Assembly: GCA_036501665.1 (NCBI GenBank)
Contig: DASXZW010000068.1
Coordinates: 1 to 64,000, forward strand
Length of the DNA: 64,000 bases
Source: DATAUD01 sp036501665
Lineage (GTDB): Bacteria > Verrucomicrobiota > Verrucomicrobiia > Limisphaerales > Palsa-1400
Direction of reading: 5' to 3'
Shown one piece after another: positions 52,078-59,725 of this stretch (position 1 is its first letter; the number at the start of each line of letters is the position of its first letter). A model generated the notes under the pieces. It was not told where the DNA came from. It ran no database searches and saw only the letters and a list, made by a program, of their open reading frames with translations. The translations under genes were made by a program, and so were the position numbers.

Positions 52078-52449
52078 TCAGTTTTTGAGTTCCGCCACAG
52101 CCACCGCCGCATGGCGGGAGTCGGGCGGGGTCGCGCCGTCAGGCGTTTCCACCAGGCGGATCACCTGCGAAAACGCGGGCGGTCCGAGGTTGAGCTTGAG
52201 TGACTTCACGCGCTCGTCCAATTCCTTGGTCGAGCAAAGCGTCGCCAGCCGCTCGCTCCGAATTTTGTTATATCGCTGCAAATCGGCCAGGCGAACTTCG
52301 CGCTCCTTGACCTGGTGACCGAGCAAGTCGATTTGATCCTTGTACCAAACAAAACCAACGCCCAGCGCCACGAAGAACGAACACAACACCACCGCCGTCA
52401 GGGCGGGTCCGAAGCGAAGCGCGACATCATCTTTTCGGTTCTTGGCCAT
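52078..52449 (-). CDS. ftsL: Cell division protein FtsL (FtsL/DivIC-like)
   Basis: This 123-residue protein has a short basic N-terminus, one membrane helix (ALTAVVLCSFFVALGVGFVWY) and a coiled coil (LLGHQVKEREVRLADLQRYNKIRSERLA). Position before ftsI supports the call, since sequence conservation in this family is low. A 222-bp stretch with CNTAAT arrays separates it from rsmH. Confidence 0.78.
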   Translation of the reverse strand: MAKNRKDDVALRFGPALTAVVLCSFFVALGVGFVWYKDQIDLLGHQVKEREVRLADLQRYNKIRSERLATLCSTKELDERVKSLKLNLGPPAFSQVIRLVETPDGATPPDSRHAAVAVAELKN

Positions 52450-52470
52450 GTGTTGTTCCTGTTTTTTAGT

Positions 52471-52660
52471 CCTAATCTTAATCGTAATCCTAATCCTAAT
52501 CTCCGCCCCTACTTCAGCGCTTCATCGCTCTGTAAATTAGAAAAAAGATTAGGAGTATGATTAAGATTAGGATTAGGAGCGGCAACTCGGCGCAAGGAAG
52601 CATCGCTCTTCCCGGCTCCGGTCTTCATCATAATCCTAATCTTAATCATAATCGTAATCT
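52471..52660. repeat. Three CNTAAT hexamer arrays with inverted partners
   Basis: Array A (52471-52502) is five units of CNTAAT (CCTAAT, CTTAAT, CGTAAT, CCTAAT, CCTAAT). Array B (52547-52579) is the reverse complement type, with units such as GATTAG and GATTAA. Array C (52629-52660) returns to CNTAAT. A can pair with B, and B with C over a perfect ~20-bp segment. The second base of the unit varies while the rest is kept. It fills the 222-bp gap between rsmH and ftsL. Confidence 0.8.
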
Positions 52661-52671
52661 CTGGCTTTAAT

Positions 52672-53601
52672 TCACAATTTCTCCATCACACGGCACTGCG
52701 CGCTGCGCGCCCGCGGATTTTCTTTTAACTCTTCCGCACTCGGCAGAATTGCTTTGCGCGACACCCATCGCAATCGCGCCGGACGCGGTCGCCGCAGTTC
52801 CGGCACATCCACCTCGCCGTCGATCTCGTAATCCCGCGACAGCCGCTGGCCGAATTCCTTCACCACCCGGTCCTCCACCGAGTGAAAAGTAATCACGGCC
52901 AGCCGGCCGCCCGGTTTTAAAATCGTCAGCGCCCCTTCCAATCCGCGCTTCAACGAACCCAGTTCGTCATTGACCGCCATGCGCAACGCCTGAAAAACTT
53001 TCGTCGCCGGATGCGCTTTTTTTCCGGCCCTGGGCGCGACTTTTTCAATCAGCCCCGCCAATTGCAGGGTCCGGGAAAATGGCCGCGTCTCACGCTCCCT
53101 CGCAATCGCGCGCGCGATCCGCCGCGACTGCGCTTCACCGGCAAGGCGCCAAAAAATGTCCGCCAGGTCGTCCGGCGCCGTTTCGTTGACCAGGGTCGCC
53201 GCCGTCAGGCGTTGGCGCTGGTCCTGGCGCATGTCGAGCGGGCCGTCCTGCTGAAAACTGAAGCCACGCTCAGCCATGTCCAATTGCGGCGAGCTGACTC
53301 CAAGGTCCATAAGGACTCCATCGCAGCTTTCCGCCGGGATCCACTCCGACATTTCCGAATAATTTCCGCGTCTAATTTCACAACGTTCTCCAAACTCTGT
53401 TAATCTTGTCGCGGCCGCTTCGACCGCCATCTCATCCCGATCGCACCCCACCAGCCGCCCCGTCGGCGCGCTGGCCCTCAAAATTGCCGCCGCGTGTCCG
53501 CCACCGCCCAAAGTTCCGTCAACTATAAGGCCTTCGGGCCCCGGTTTCAGGGCCGCAACGACCTCTGCCTCCATCACCGGTCTGTGGATGAAACCTGACA
53601 C
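52672..53601 (-). CDS. rsmH: 16S rRNA m4C1402 methyltransferase RsmH (MraW)
   Basis: This 309-residue enzyme starts at GTG 53601. HRPVMEAEVVAALKPGPEGLIVDGTLGGGGHAAAIL, GVLMDLGVSSPQLD, and the C-terminal VITFHSVEDRVVKEF are diagnostic. It methylates the N4 of C1402 in 16S rRNA. It overlaps the proline-rich gene by 28 bp. Confidence 0.95.
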   Translation of the reverse strand: MSGFIHRPVMEAEVVAALKPGPEGLIVDGTLGGGGHAAAILRASAPTGRLVGCDRDEMAVEAAATRLTEFGERCEIRRGNYSEMSEWIPAESCDGVLMDLGVSSPQLDMAERGFSFQQDGPLDMRQDQRQRLTAATLVNETAPDDLADIFWRLAGEAQSRRIARAIARERETRPFSRTLQLAGLIEKVAPRAGKKAHPATKVFQALRMAVNDELGSLKRGLEGALTILKPGGRLAVITFHSVEDRVVKEFGQRLSRDYEIDGEVDVPELRRPRPARLRWVSRKAILPSAEELKENPRARSAQCRVMEKL

Positions 53602-54125
53602 TGTTCATGCTCTGTCGCGCCGCCAACCGGTGTTGGGCTTGCGGGTTTTTCGCGTTTCACTTTTTTGGGGACATGAATCACTTCCACGTCCTCTTCGGAC
53701 AAATCGTTTCGAACAACCGTAATTTTTTCCAACGCCAACTCGGTTTGCACGGTGCGCCTCTGAAACGGCGACGCATTGCGTCCATCGGTCCACTTTTTGA
53801 AAAGGTCCCGGCAAATGGCAACAACCTGGTTCCAGATCGGTTCGCGCGGGGCGGGCGCAGGCGGCGTGGCGGGCGGCTTCGGTGTCGGCGCGATAGGACG
53901 AGGCGCGGGCACGGACGGTTTCGGAATATCGAAAAAAGTGGGCTGCACGATCTCGCGCGACGCCTGGGGCGCTTGTGTTTCAGGTGCGGGGGAGGTTGTG
54001 GGAGACGCGGGCTTGGTATTTGAGAAATTCGGGACGTAACTGCCGCTCGGCAGCTTGTAGGACACCCCGCGCCCCTTGAATCCGTTGATCGTGTGACCTT
54101 TGTTGAGCAGGCTCAATGGGTTCAT
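53574..54125 (-). CDS. Proline-rich protein between mraZ and rsmH, function unknown
   Basis: From ATG 54125 (overlapping the mraZ stop by 4 nt, ATGA) the protein has 183 residues. Segments: LSLLNKGHTINGFKGRGVSYKLPSGSYVPNF, then ~65 residues rich in Pro, Ala and Thr, then a folded part EPIWNQVVAICRDLFKKWTDGRNASPFQRRTVQTELALEKITVVRNDLSEEDVEVIHVPKK and a charged end. No family recognised. Coupling to mraZ and overlap with rsmH show it belongs to the operon; a role in division or its regulation is inferred only from context. Confidence 0.75.
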   Translation of the reverse strand: MNPLSLLNKGHTINGFKGRGVSYKLPSGSYVPNFSNTKPASPTTSPAPETQAPQASREIVQPTFFDIPKPSVPAPRPIAPTPKPPATPPAPAPREPIWNQVVAICRDLFKKWTDGRNASPFQRRTVQTELALEKITVVRNDLSEEDVEVIHVPKKVKREKPASPTPVGGATEHEQCQVSSTDR

Positions 54126-54586
54126 AGCGCCCTCACTCGTTTCAGGACATTCACCGTCTCCGGCATGTCTTTTTGTTCCATTAACGCGAACCGCGCCGGG
54201 CTCCACAGCTCGAAATGGCGCAGGCTTCCCGCGAGAACCGCCGTGGTCGTAATATCGGCGGCGACTGCCATTTCTTCCGGGATCGTGATGCGTCCAGCGC
54301 TGTCGAGACTGACCTCGATGGAATACCGCCCAACCAGGCGTTGGAGAACGGGCTTTTGCTCGTGGTCGGAGGGCATGGAGTTAATTTCGTCCAAAAGTTT
54401 TTCCCACTGCTTCGGAGGCAGGACGCGGAGGCAATTTCCCACTTCCGGCTCCGGAAATACCATCAGCGTGAAATCGACCGGTTCTTTCGGTCTCCAACGA
54501 AAAGGCACAGGAACCCTCCGCTTTCCGTCGAGGCTGTGACGGTAAACGGAAGTGAATATCAGCTCGCCTGTTTCGTTGTTTGACAT
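54122..54586 (-). CDS. mraZ: Transcriptional regulator MraZ
   Basis: This 154-residue protein has two SpoVT/AbrB-type domains: first YRHSLDGKRRVPVPFRWR, second SIEVSLDSAGRITIPEEM. The second keeps the DxxGR motif; the first reads DGKRR instead of D.KGR. It forms ring oligomers that bind repeats upstream of the dcw cluster and represses its own promoter in other bacteria. It is first in the cluster, with matching repeat boxes at 54633-54662. Confidence 0.92.
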   Translation of the reverse strand: MSNNETGELIFTSVYRHSLDGKRRVPVPFRWRPKEPVDFTLMVFPEPEVGNCLRVLPPKQWEKLLDEINSMPSDHEQKPVLQRLVGRYSIEVSLDSAGRITIPEEMAVAADITTTAVLAGSLRHFELWSPARFALMEQKDMPETVNVLKRVRAL

Positions 54587-54632
54587 GGACTCGATTTACA
54601 CTTATCGGCATTTTCTACTATTCTTTAACACG

Positions 54633-54662
54633 ATTCATCCCCGATCTTCCACATTTTCCCAC
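54633..54662 (-). promoter_or_regulatory. MraZ box: three 10-bp direct repeats
   Basis: On the minus strand GTGGGAAAAT, GTGGAAGATC and GGGGATGAAT follow each other at exact 10-bp spacing, matching the known MraZ operator pattern of G/TGGG repeats with 5-6 intervening bases. The centre lies about 60 bp upstream of the mraZ ATG. A TTGACG lies just upstream on the minus strand as a possible -35. Confidence 0.75.
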
Positions 54663-54724
54663 CTTTCGTCAACAGGAAACTTATTGACAAGTTGTCACCA
54701 AGTTATTCACAATTCCAAACTGCG

Positions 54725-55774
54725 GTGAAAACATCCGACTTCGATTATGCGCTCCCCCAGGAACTGATTGCGCAAGTTCCAGCGCCACAACGTGATAAAT
54801 CACGATTGCTGGTCGTGGATCGCCTTCAGAAAACGATCTCGCATAAGCATTTTGTTGACTTGCCCGATTATTTGAACCCCGGAGACGTCCTGGTTATGAA
54901 CAACTCGCGTGTGATCCCCGCAAGGCTTCGCGCGCGAAACTCAAAAACTGGCGGAAGTTTTGAAATCCTTCTGCTGGAAGAGGTTGGAACAAATGATTGG
55001 TGGGCCATGATGCGCCCGGGAAAACGCGCACGCGTCGGAACGGAATTGCAAATCCTCGATAAATCGCAAAACCCTACTGGTTTTTCAGCAAATGTGCTTG
55101 ATATGAACAGCGAGGGACATCGGCGTTTACAGTTTTTTGGCGCGTCCGATTTGCTGGCGGAATTGGATCATTTCGGGGAAGTTCCCCTGCCCCCTTACAT
55201 CGAAAGAATCGCGGCGAACACAGCCGACAACGAGCGGTATCAAACCATTTATGCGGAGCCGGCCGGATCGGTGGCGGCGCCGACTGCTGGACTGCATTTT
55301 ACGACCGAATTACTGGGAAAAATCCGCGAACGCGGTGTCAAAACTTTTTTTGTGACTCTGCACGTCGGCCCGGGAACTTTCGCGCCTGTAAAAACAGAAA
55401 GCCTTGACGAACATGTCATGCACTACGAACGGTACGTGATCCCCGCTGAAACCTCAAACGCCGTGAGTAAAGCAAAAGCAACTGGACGCCGCGTCATTGC
55501 GGTGGGGACAACTTCTGTGCGTGTTTTGGAAGGCTCGAACGGCGAGCAAAGCGGACGGACTAATATCTTCATCCATCCGCCGCGTCAATTTAATAGGGTT
55601 GACGCGCTGATAACCAATTTTCACCTGCCGCGTTCAACGCTGTTGATGCTGGTGTCGGCGTTCGCGGATCCCGGAAGGACCCGCGGTCGCGAATTGATTT
55701 TGCGCGCCTACGAAGAAGCCATCGCGCGCCGTTACCGTTTTTTCAGTTACGGCGACGCGATGTTGATCGTGTAA
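54725..55774 (+). CDS. queA: S-adenosylmethionine:tRNA ribosyltransferase-isomerase
   Basis: This 349-residue enzyme is taken from GTG 54725, the position matching the normal QueA start (KTSDFDYALPQELIAQ); a TTG at 54692 adds eleven non-conserved residues. VMNNSRVIPARL, LHVGPGTFAPVKTE, and ITNFHLPRSTLLMLV are family signatures. It makes epoxyqueuosine in tRNA. A TTGACA at 54684-54689 with a poor -10 (TCACAA) 17 bp on may be its promoter, divergent from mraZ. It is convergent with ppdK with only 2 bp between stops. Confidence 0.95.
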   Translation: MKTSDFDYALPQELIAQVPAPQRDKSRLLVVDRLQKTISHKHFVDLPDYLNPGDVLVMNNSRVIPARLRARNSKTGGSFEILLLEEVGTNDWWAMMRPGKRARVGTELQILDKSQNPTGFSANVLDMNSEGHRRLQFFGASDLLAELDHFGEVPLPPYIERIAANTADNERYQTIYAEPAGSVAAPTAGLHFTTELLGKIRERGVKTFFVTLHVGPGTFAPVKTESLDEHVMHYERYVIPAETSNAVSKAKATGRRVIAVGTTSVRVLEGSNGEQSGRTNIFIHPPRQFNRVDALITNFHLPRSTLLMLVSAFADPGRTRGRELILRAYEEAIARRYRFFSYGDAMLIV

Positions 55775-55776
55775 AA

Positions 55777-58533
55777 CTACTTCTTTTTGACTGGCTTTGC
55801 GCTCTTGAGGTCGTCAAGGGCGGCCTGGGCGGCGGCCAGGCGCGCGATGGGAACGCGGAAAGGCGAGCAGCTCACGTAGGTCAATCCCGTGCGATGGCAG
55901 AACTTCACGCTGGCAGGGTCGCCGCCGTGTTCGCCGCAGATGCCGAGCTTGATGTCGGGCCGCGTCTGGCGGCCCTTCTCGACGGCGATCTTCACCAAGG
56001 CCCCGACGCCGTTTTGATCAATCGTCGCAAACGGATTGTTCTTGATGATTTCCTGCTCCTGATATTGCGGCAGGAAATGGCCCGAATCGTCGCGGCTCAT
56101 GCCGAGGCACGTCTGCGTCAGGTCGTTGGTGCCGAAGCTGAAGAACTGCGCGTCCTTCGCGATTTCGTCGGCAACCAGCGCGCCGCGTGGGATTTCAATC
56201 ATCGTGCCGACGAGATACTTGATCTTCGTCTTTTTCTCTTCCTGCACTTTTTTGGCAGTCTTGTTGACAACATCCAATTGCAACTGGAGTTCCTTCGGGA
56301 ACCCAACCAGCACAATCATGATCTCCGGTTTGACGGGGATGCCTTCCTTTTGCACAATCACCGCGGCCTCGATGATGGCGCGGGTTTGCATTTCCGTGAT
56401 TTCTGGAAAGACAATTCCCAAACGACATCCGCGCAAGCCGAGCATCGGGTTGAACTCATGCAAATCGGCGACGCGACGAGCAATCTTTTCGACCGGCACG
56501 CCCATTTTCTTCGCCAGGTTGTCTTGTGCGCCTTGGTCGTGGGGAAGGAACTCGTGCAAGGGTGGGTCGAGTGTGCGGATCGTGGCCGGATATCCATCGA
56601 GTGTGCGGAAAATTCCAGCAAAGTCCTCGCGCTGATACGGCAAGAGTTTCGCGAGCGCTTTTTTGCGGTCTTCGAGATTGTCGGCGAGAATCATTTCCCG
56701 CATTGCGTCAATACGATTTCCTTCAAAAAACATGTGTTCCGTGCGGCAAAGCCCGATTCCCACAGCGCCGAATGCGAGGGCATTGGCAGTTTGCTCGGGG
56801 GAATCCGCGTTGGTGCGCACATGCATCCGCGTCGCTTTTTCGCACCACTTCATTAGTTGCGCGAAATTCTGGTAAGTCCGGCTTTCCTTGGGCGTGAGTG
56901 TCTTCTCAATAAGCACCTGGATGATTTCCGAGGGCGCAGTCTTCAATTCACCGGCATAAACTTCCCCGATGGTGCCGTCGATCGAAAGGAAATCGCCTTC
57001 CTTGAAGGTCTGATCGCTGATCGTGACTGTGCGACCCGCGTAATCAACGTGAACAGCGCTCGCGCCGCAGACGCAGACTTTGCCCATCTGACGCGCGACC
57101 AGAGCGGCATGTGAACTCACACCGCCACGCGCGGTCAAAATGCCTTCCGCGGCGATCATTCCGCGCAAATCCTCGGGCGACGTTTCCACGCGCACGAGAA
57201 GAACCTTTTCGCCCTTGTTCGCGGCAGTGACAGCGCGGTCGGCGTTAAAATAAATTTTCCCTGTTGCCGCGCCGGGGCCGGCGGGCAAACCTTTTGCAAT
57301 GCACTTCGCGGCCTTGACGGCGGCGCGATCAAACACCGGCGCAAGCACCTGGTCCAATTGCTCGGCCGGAACGCGCATGACCGCTTCCTGCCAGGAAATC
57401 AGTTTTTCCTTTTCCATCTCGACCACGAACCGCACAGCGGCCAAACCGGTGCGCTTTCCGTTGCGAGTTTGGAGCATGAAAACTTTGCCTTCCTCGATGG
57501 TGAACTCGAAATCCTGGACGTCGCGGAAATGCTTCTCCAAAGTTTGGCGTACTTTTTCAAGTTCGCGCGCCGCGTCCGGCATGACCTGCATCAACTCCGC
57601 GACTGGGTTTGGCGTGCGCACACCGGCGACAACGTCTTCGCCTTGGGCGTTCATCAGGAATTCTCCGTAGAACACCTTTTCGCCGGACGCGGGATCGCGC
57701 GTAAAAGCGACGCCTGAACCGGATTTTTCGCCGGTATTTCCGAAGACCATTGACTGCACGTTGACAGCGGTTCCCCACTCCGCGGGAATGCCGTATTTGC
57801 GGCGATAGACAATCGCCCGGTCATTCATCCACGAACCGAAGACCGCGCCGACAGCGCCTTCGAGTTGCTTCCACGGATCAGCCGGAAATTCCTTTTTGGT
57901 GCGTTCCTTGATTAACGCCTTGAAACGTCGAACCAATTCCTTCATTCCATCGGCATCGAGACGCGTGTCTTCGACATGTTTTTCGCCGGGGAAAAGTTCC
58001 TCTTTCAAGGTGTCGATGACCACTTCAAAAGGCTCATGGTCCTCGTTCGCGGACTTCTGGACGCCCATGACAACGTCGCCATACATCTGGATGAACCGAC
58101 GATAACAATCCCACGCGAAACGCGGGTTGTTGCTGGCTTTTTCCAGGGCGACGACGGTCTTGTCGTTAAGGCCAAGGTTCAAAATCGTATCCATCATGCC
58201 CGGCATCGAGTCGCGCGCGCCGGAGCGGACAGCCACCAACAGCGGCTTCTCGGTGTCGCCGAAACGTTTGCCAAGAATTTTTTCGGTGTTGGCGATTGCA
58301 GCCTTTACTTGCGGCCAAAGTTCCTTCGGGTAGGATCTGTTGTGGTCGTAGTAATAGGTGCAGACTTCTGTGGTAATGGTGAAGCCGGGAGGAACCGGGA
58401 GGCCGATGCGCGTCATTTCAGCCAGGTTCGCGCCTTTGCCGCCCAGAAGCGGCTTCATGCCGCCGTTGCCGTCGGCTTTTTTATTGCCAAAGAAGTAAAC
58501 GTACTTTTGCGATTTAGATGATGATTTTGCCAT
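55777..58533 (-). CDS. ppdK: Pyruvate, phosphate dikinase
   Basis: From ATG 58533 the protein has 918 residues (in-frame start at 58557 rejected). The N-terminal ATP-grasp domain (GGKGANLAEMTRIGLPVPPGFTITTE), the phosphohistidine loop GGVSSHAALVARQMGKVCVCGA and the C-terminal PEP/pyruvate barrel with catalytic Cys (TYVSCSPFRVPIARLAAAQ) are all present. It interconverts ATP + Pi + pyruvate and AMP + PPi + PEP; the length fits the dikinase rather than PEP synthase. Divergent from the SCO-family gene. Confidence 0.96.
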   Translation of the reverse strand: MAKSSSKSQKYVYFFGNKKADGNGGMKPLLGGKGANLAEMTRIGLPVPPGFTITTEVCTYYYDHNRSYPKELWPQVKAAIANTEKILGKRFGDTEKPLLVAVRSGARDSMPGMMDTILNLGLNDKTVVALEKASNNPRFAWDCYRRFIQMYGDVVMGVQKSANEDHEPFEVVIDTLKEELFPGEKHVEDTRLDADGMKELVRRFKALIKERTKKEFPADPWKQLEGAVGAVFGSWMNDRAIVYRRKYGIPAEWGTAVNVQSMVFGNTGEKSGSGVAFTRDPASGEKVFYGEFLMNAQGEDVVAGVRTPNPVAELMQVMPDAARELEKVRQTLEKHFRDVQDFEFTIEEGKVFMLQTRNGKRTGLAAVRFVVEMEKEKLISWQEAVMRVPAEQLDQVLAPVFDRAAVKAAKCIAKGLPAGPGAATGKIYFNADRAVTAANKGEKVLLVRVETSPEDLRGMIAAEGILTARGGVSSHAALVARQMGKVCVCGASAVHVDYAGRTVTISDQTFKEGDFLSIDGTIGEVYAGELKTAPSEIIQVLIEKTLTPKESRTYQNFAQLMKWCEKATRMHVRTNADSPEQTANALAFGAVGIGLCRTEHMFFEGNRIDAMREMILADNLEDRKKALAKLLPYQREDFAGIFRTLDGYPATIRTLDPPLHEFLPHDQGAQDNLAKKMGVPVEKIARRVADLHEFNPMLGLRGCRLGIVFPEITEMQTRAIIEAAVIVQKEGIPVKPEIMIVLVGFPKELQLQLDVVNKTAKKVQEEKKTKIKYLVGTMIEIPRGALVADEIAKDAQFFSFGTNDLTQTCLGMSRDDSGHFLPQYQEQEIIKNNPFATIDQNGVGALVKIAVEKGRQTRPDIKLGICGEHGGDPASVKFCHRTGLTYVSCSPFRVPIARLAAAQAALDDLKSAKPVKKK

Positions 58534-58631
58534 ATTATAGATCGAAATTCCTGACACCCTCGCGAATTATGCGAGTTCAAAATTCGCCCGACTCTATCAA
58601 AGAAAGAATCACAGTCAATTTTTGTTTATCC

Positions 58632-59522
58632 ATGAACCAAGTCTTTTCAGCTTTCCTTATAGGCGCGTTGACGTGCGCGACTTTTTGCGGATGCGGAAAA
58701 GAAGAGCAAAAGCCCGAAACAAAAACCTATCCGGGCCGGGGGATTGTAAAGGAATTGGAGCCGGATGGTAAAACCGTCGTCATCAGCCACGAGGCTTTCA
58801 CAAATTACATGCCCGCCATGACAATGCCTTTTGAGGCGAAGGATACGAACGAATTGCGTGGGTTGAGCACCGGTGATTCTGTGACATTTAACCTCGTCGT
58901 CGGCGCGACTCACGGCTGGATCGAAAACATCGTCCGGCTCGACACGCCAAAAACAAATACGAATTCGCCGCCGCCAGAACAACAACAGCACTTGAGCTTC
59001 ACCCACGCGCTGCCGCCATTGGACGAAGGCGACATGCTGCCCGATTACAAATTCACAAACGAACTCGGCGAAGCGACGCATCTAAGCCAATTCCGCGGGC
59101 GCGTGCTGGCATTCACGTTTTTCTTCACCTCTTGTCCGTTCCCTGATTTTTGCCCGCGCATGACCAGCAACTTTTCCGAAGCGGCGAAAAAGTTAAAGGC
59201 GATGACAAATGCCCCAGCCCAATGGCAGTTGCTCAGCATCTCGTTTGATCCGACGAATGACACGCCGAAACGCCTGCTCAATTACGCCACGACAATTGCG
59301 CATTACAATCCGGCGAATTGGAGTTTCCTGACGGGGGACCCGGCTCAAATCGGCGGGTTGGCCGATCAGATGGAGGAAAATTTTTGGCGCGAAGCAAACA
59401 GTGTGGGGCATAATCTCCGCACTGTCGTCGTGGACGCCAAAGGCCAAATCCGCAACATCATCCCCGGCAACAAATGGACCGTGGATGAGTTCGTTCAAGA
59501 CGTGGTCAAGGCCGGGCGGTAA
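58632..59522 (+). CDS. CusF-like plus SCO1/SenC copper lipoprotein fusion
   Basis: From ATG 58632 the protein has 296 residues: a signal with Cys21 as possible lipobox (TFCGC), then a CusF-like copper-binding domain (GRGIVKELEPDGKTVVISHEAF, MPAMTMPFEAKD, about 35-105), then an SCO domain (about 120-296) with the cysteine pair TSCPFPDFCPRM and conserved His in VGHNLRTVVVD. The CxxxxxC spacing is of the CP.PDFCP variant of SCO proteins. It probably delivers copper to cytochrome oxidase or guards thiol redox. No oxidase genes are in the window. Confidence 0.88.
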   Translation: MNQVFSAFLIGALTCATFCGCGKEEQKPETKTYPGRGIVKELEPDGKTVVISHEAFTNYMPAMTMPFEAKDTNELRGLSTGDSVTFNLVVGATHGWIENIVRLDTPKTNTNSPPPEQQQHLSFTHALPPLDEGDMLPDYKFTNELGEATHLSQFRGRVLAFTFFFTSCPFPDFCPRMTSNFSEAAKKLKAMTNAPAQWQLLSISFDPTNDTPKRLLNYATTIAHYNPANWSFLTGDPAQIGGLADQMEENFWREANSVGHNLRTVVVDAKGQIRNIIPGNKWTVDEFVQDVVKAGR

Positions 59523-59725
59523 ATTTTTGTTGAGTCCGGCAGGAGTTTTCCCTATATAGCTTCACGGTGCGGACAAGGAGCGCATTCGTTTCATCACTAA
59601 CCGACGCATTTTGCCCACGACAATTTGAAAAATATCAACGTAAAACCCGAAATCTGCGATAGTTGGCACAGAAGCCGCTTCCCGCAGGGCGAGGCGCGAT
59701 AACGCGGCAAAAGCTGCCCCACAAT

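Noticed and set aside
54681..54711. DnaA-box-like TTATTCACA and TTATTGACA upstream of queA
   Set aside because: Only one near match to TTATCCACA and no cluster, no dnaA or dnaN nearby; AT-rich promoter DNA explains it.
59663..59679. Sigma-54-like TGGCAC-N5-CCGC before the He_PIG protein
   Set aside because: The -12 element lacks the TTGC core (two mismatches) and no enhancer-binding protein gene is near.
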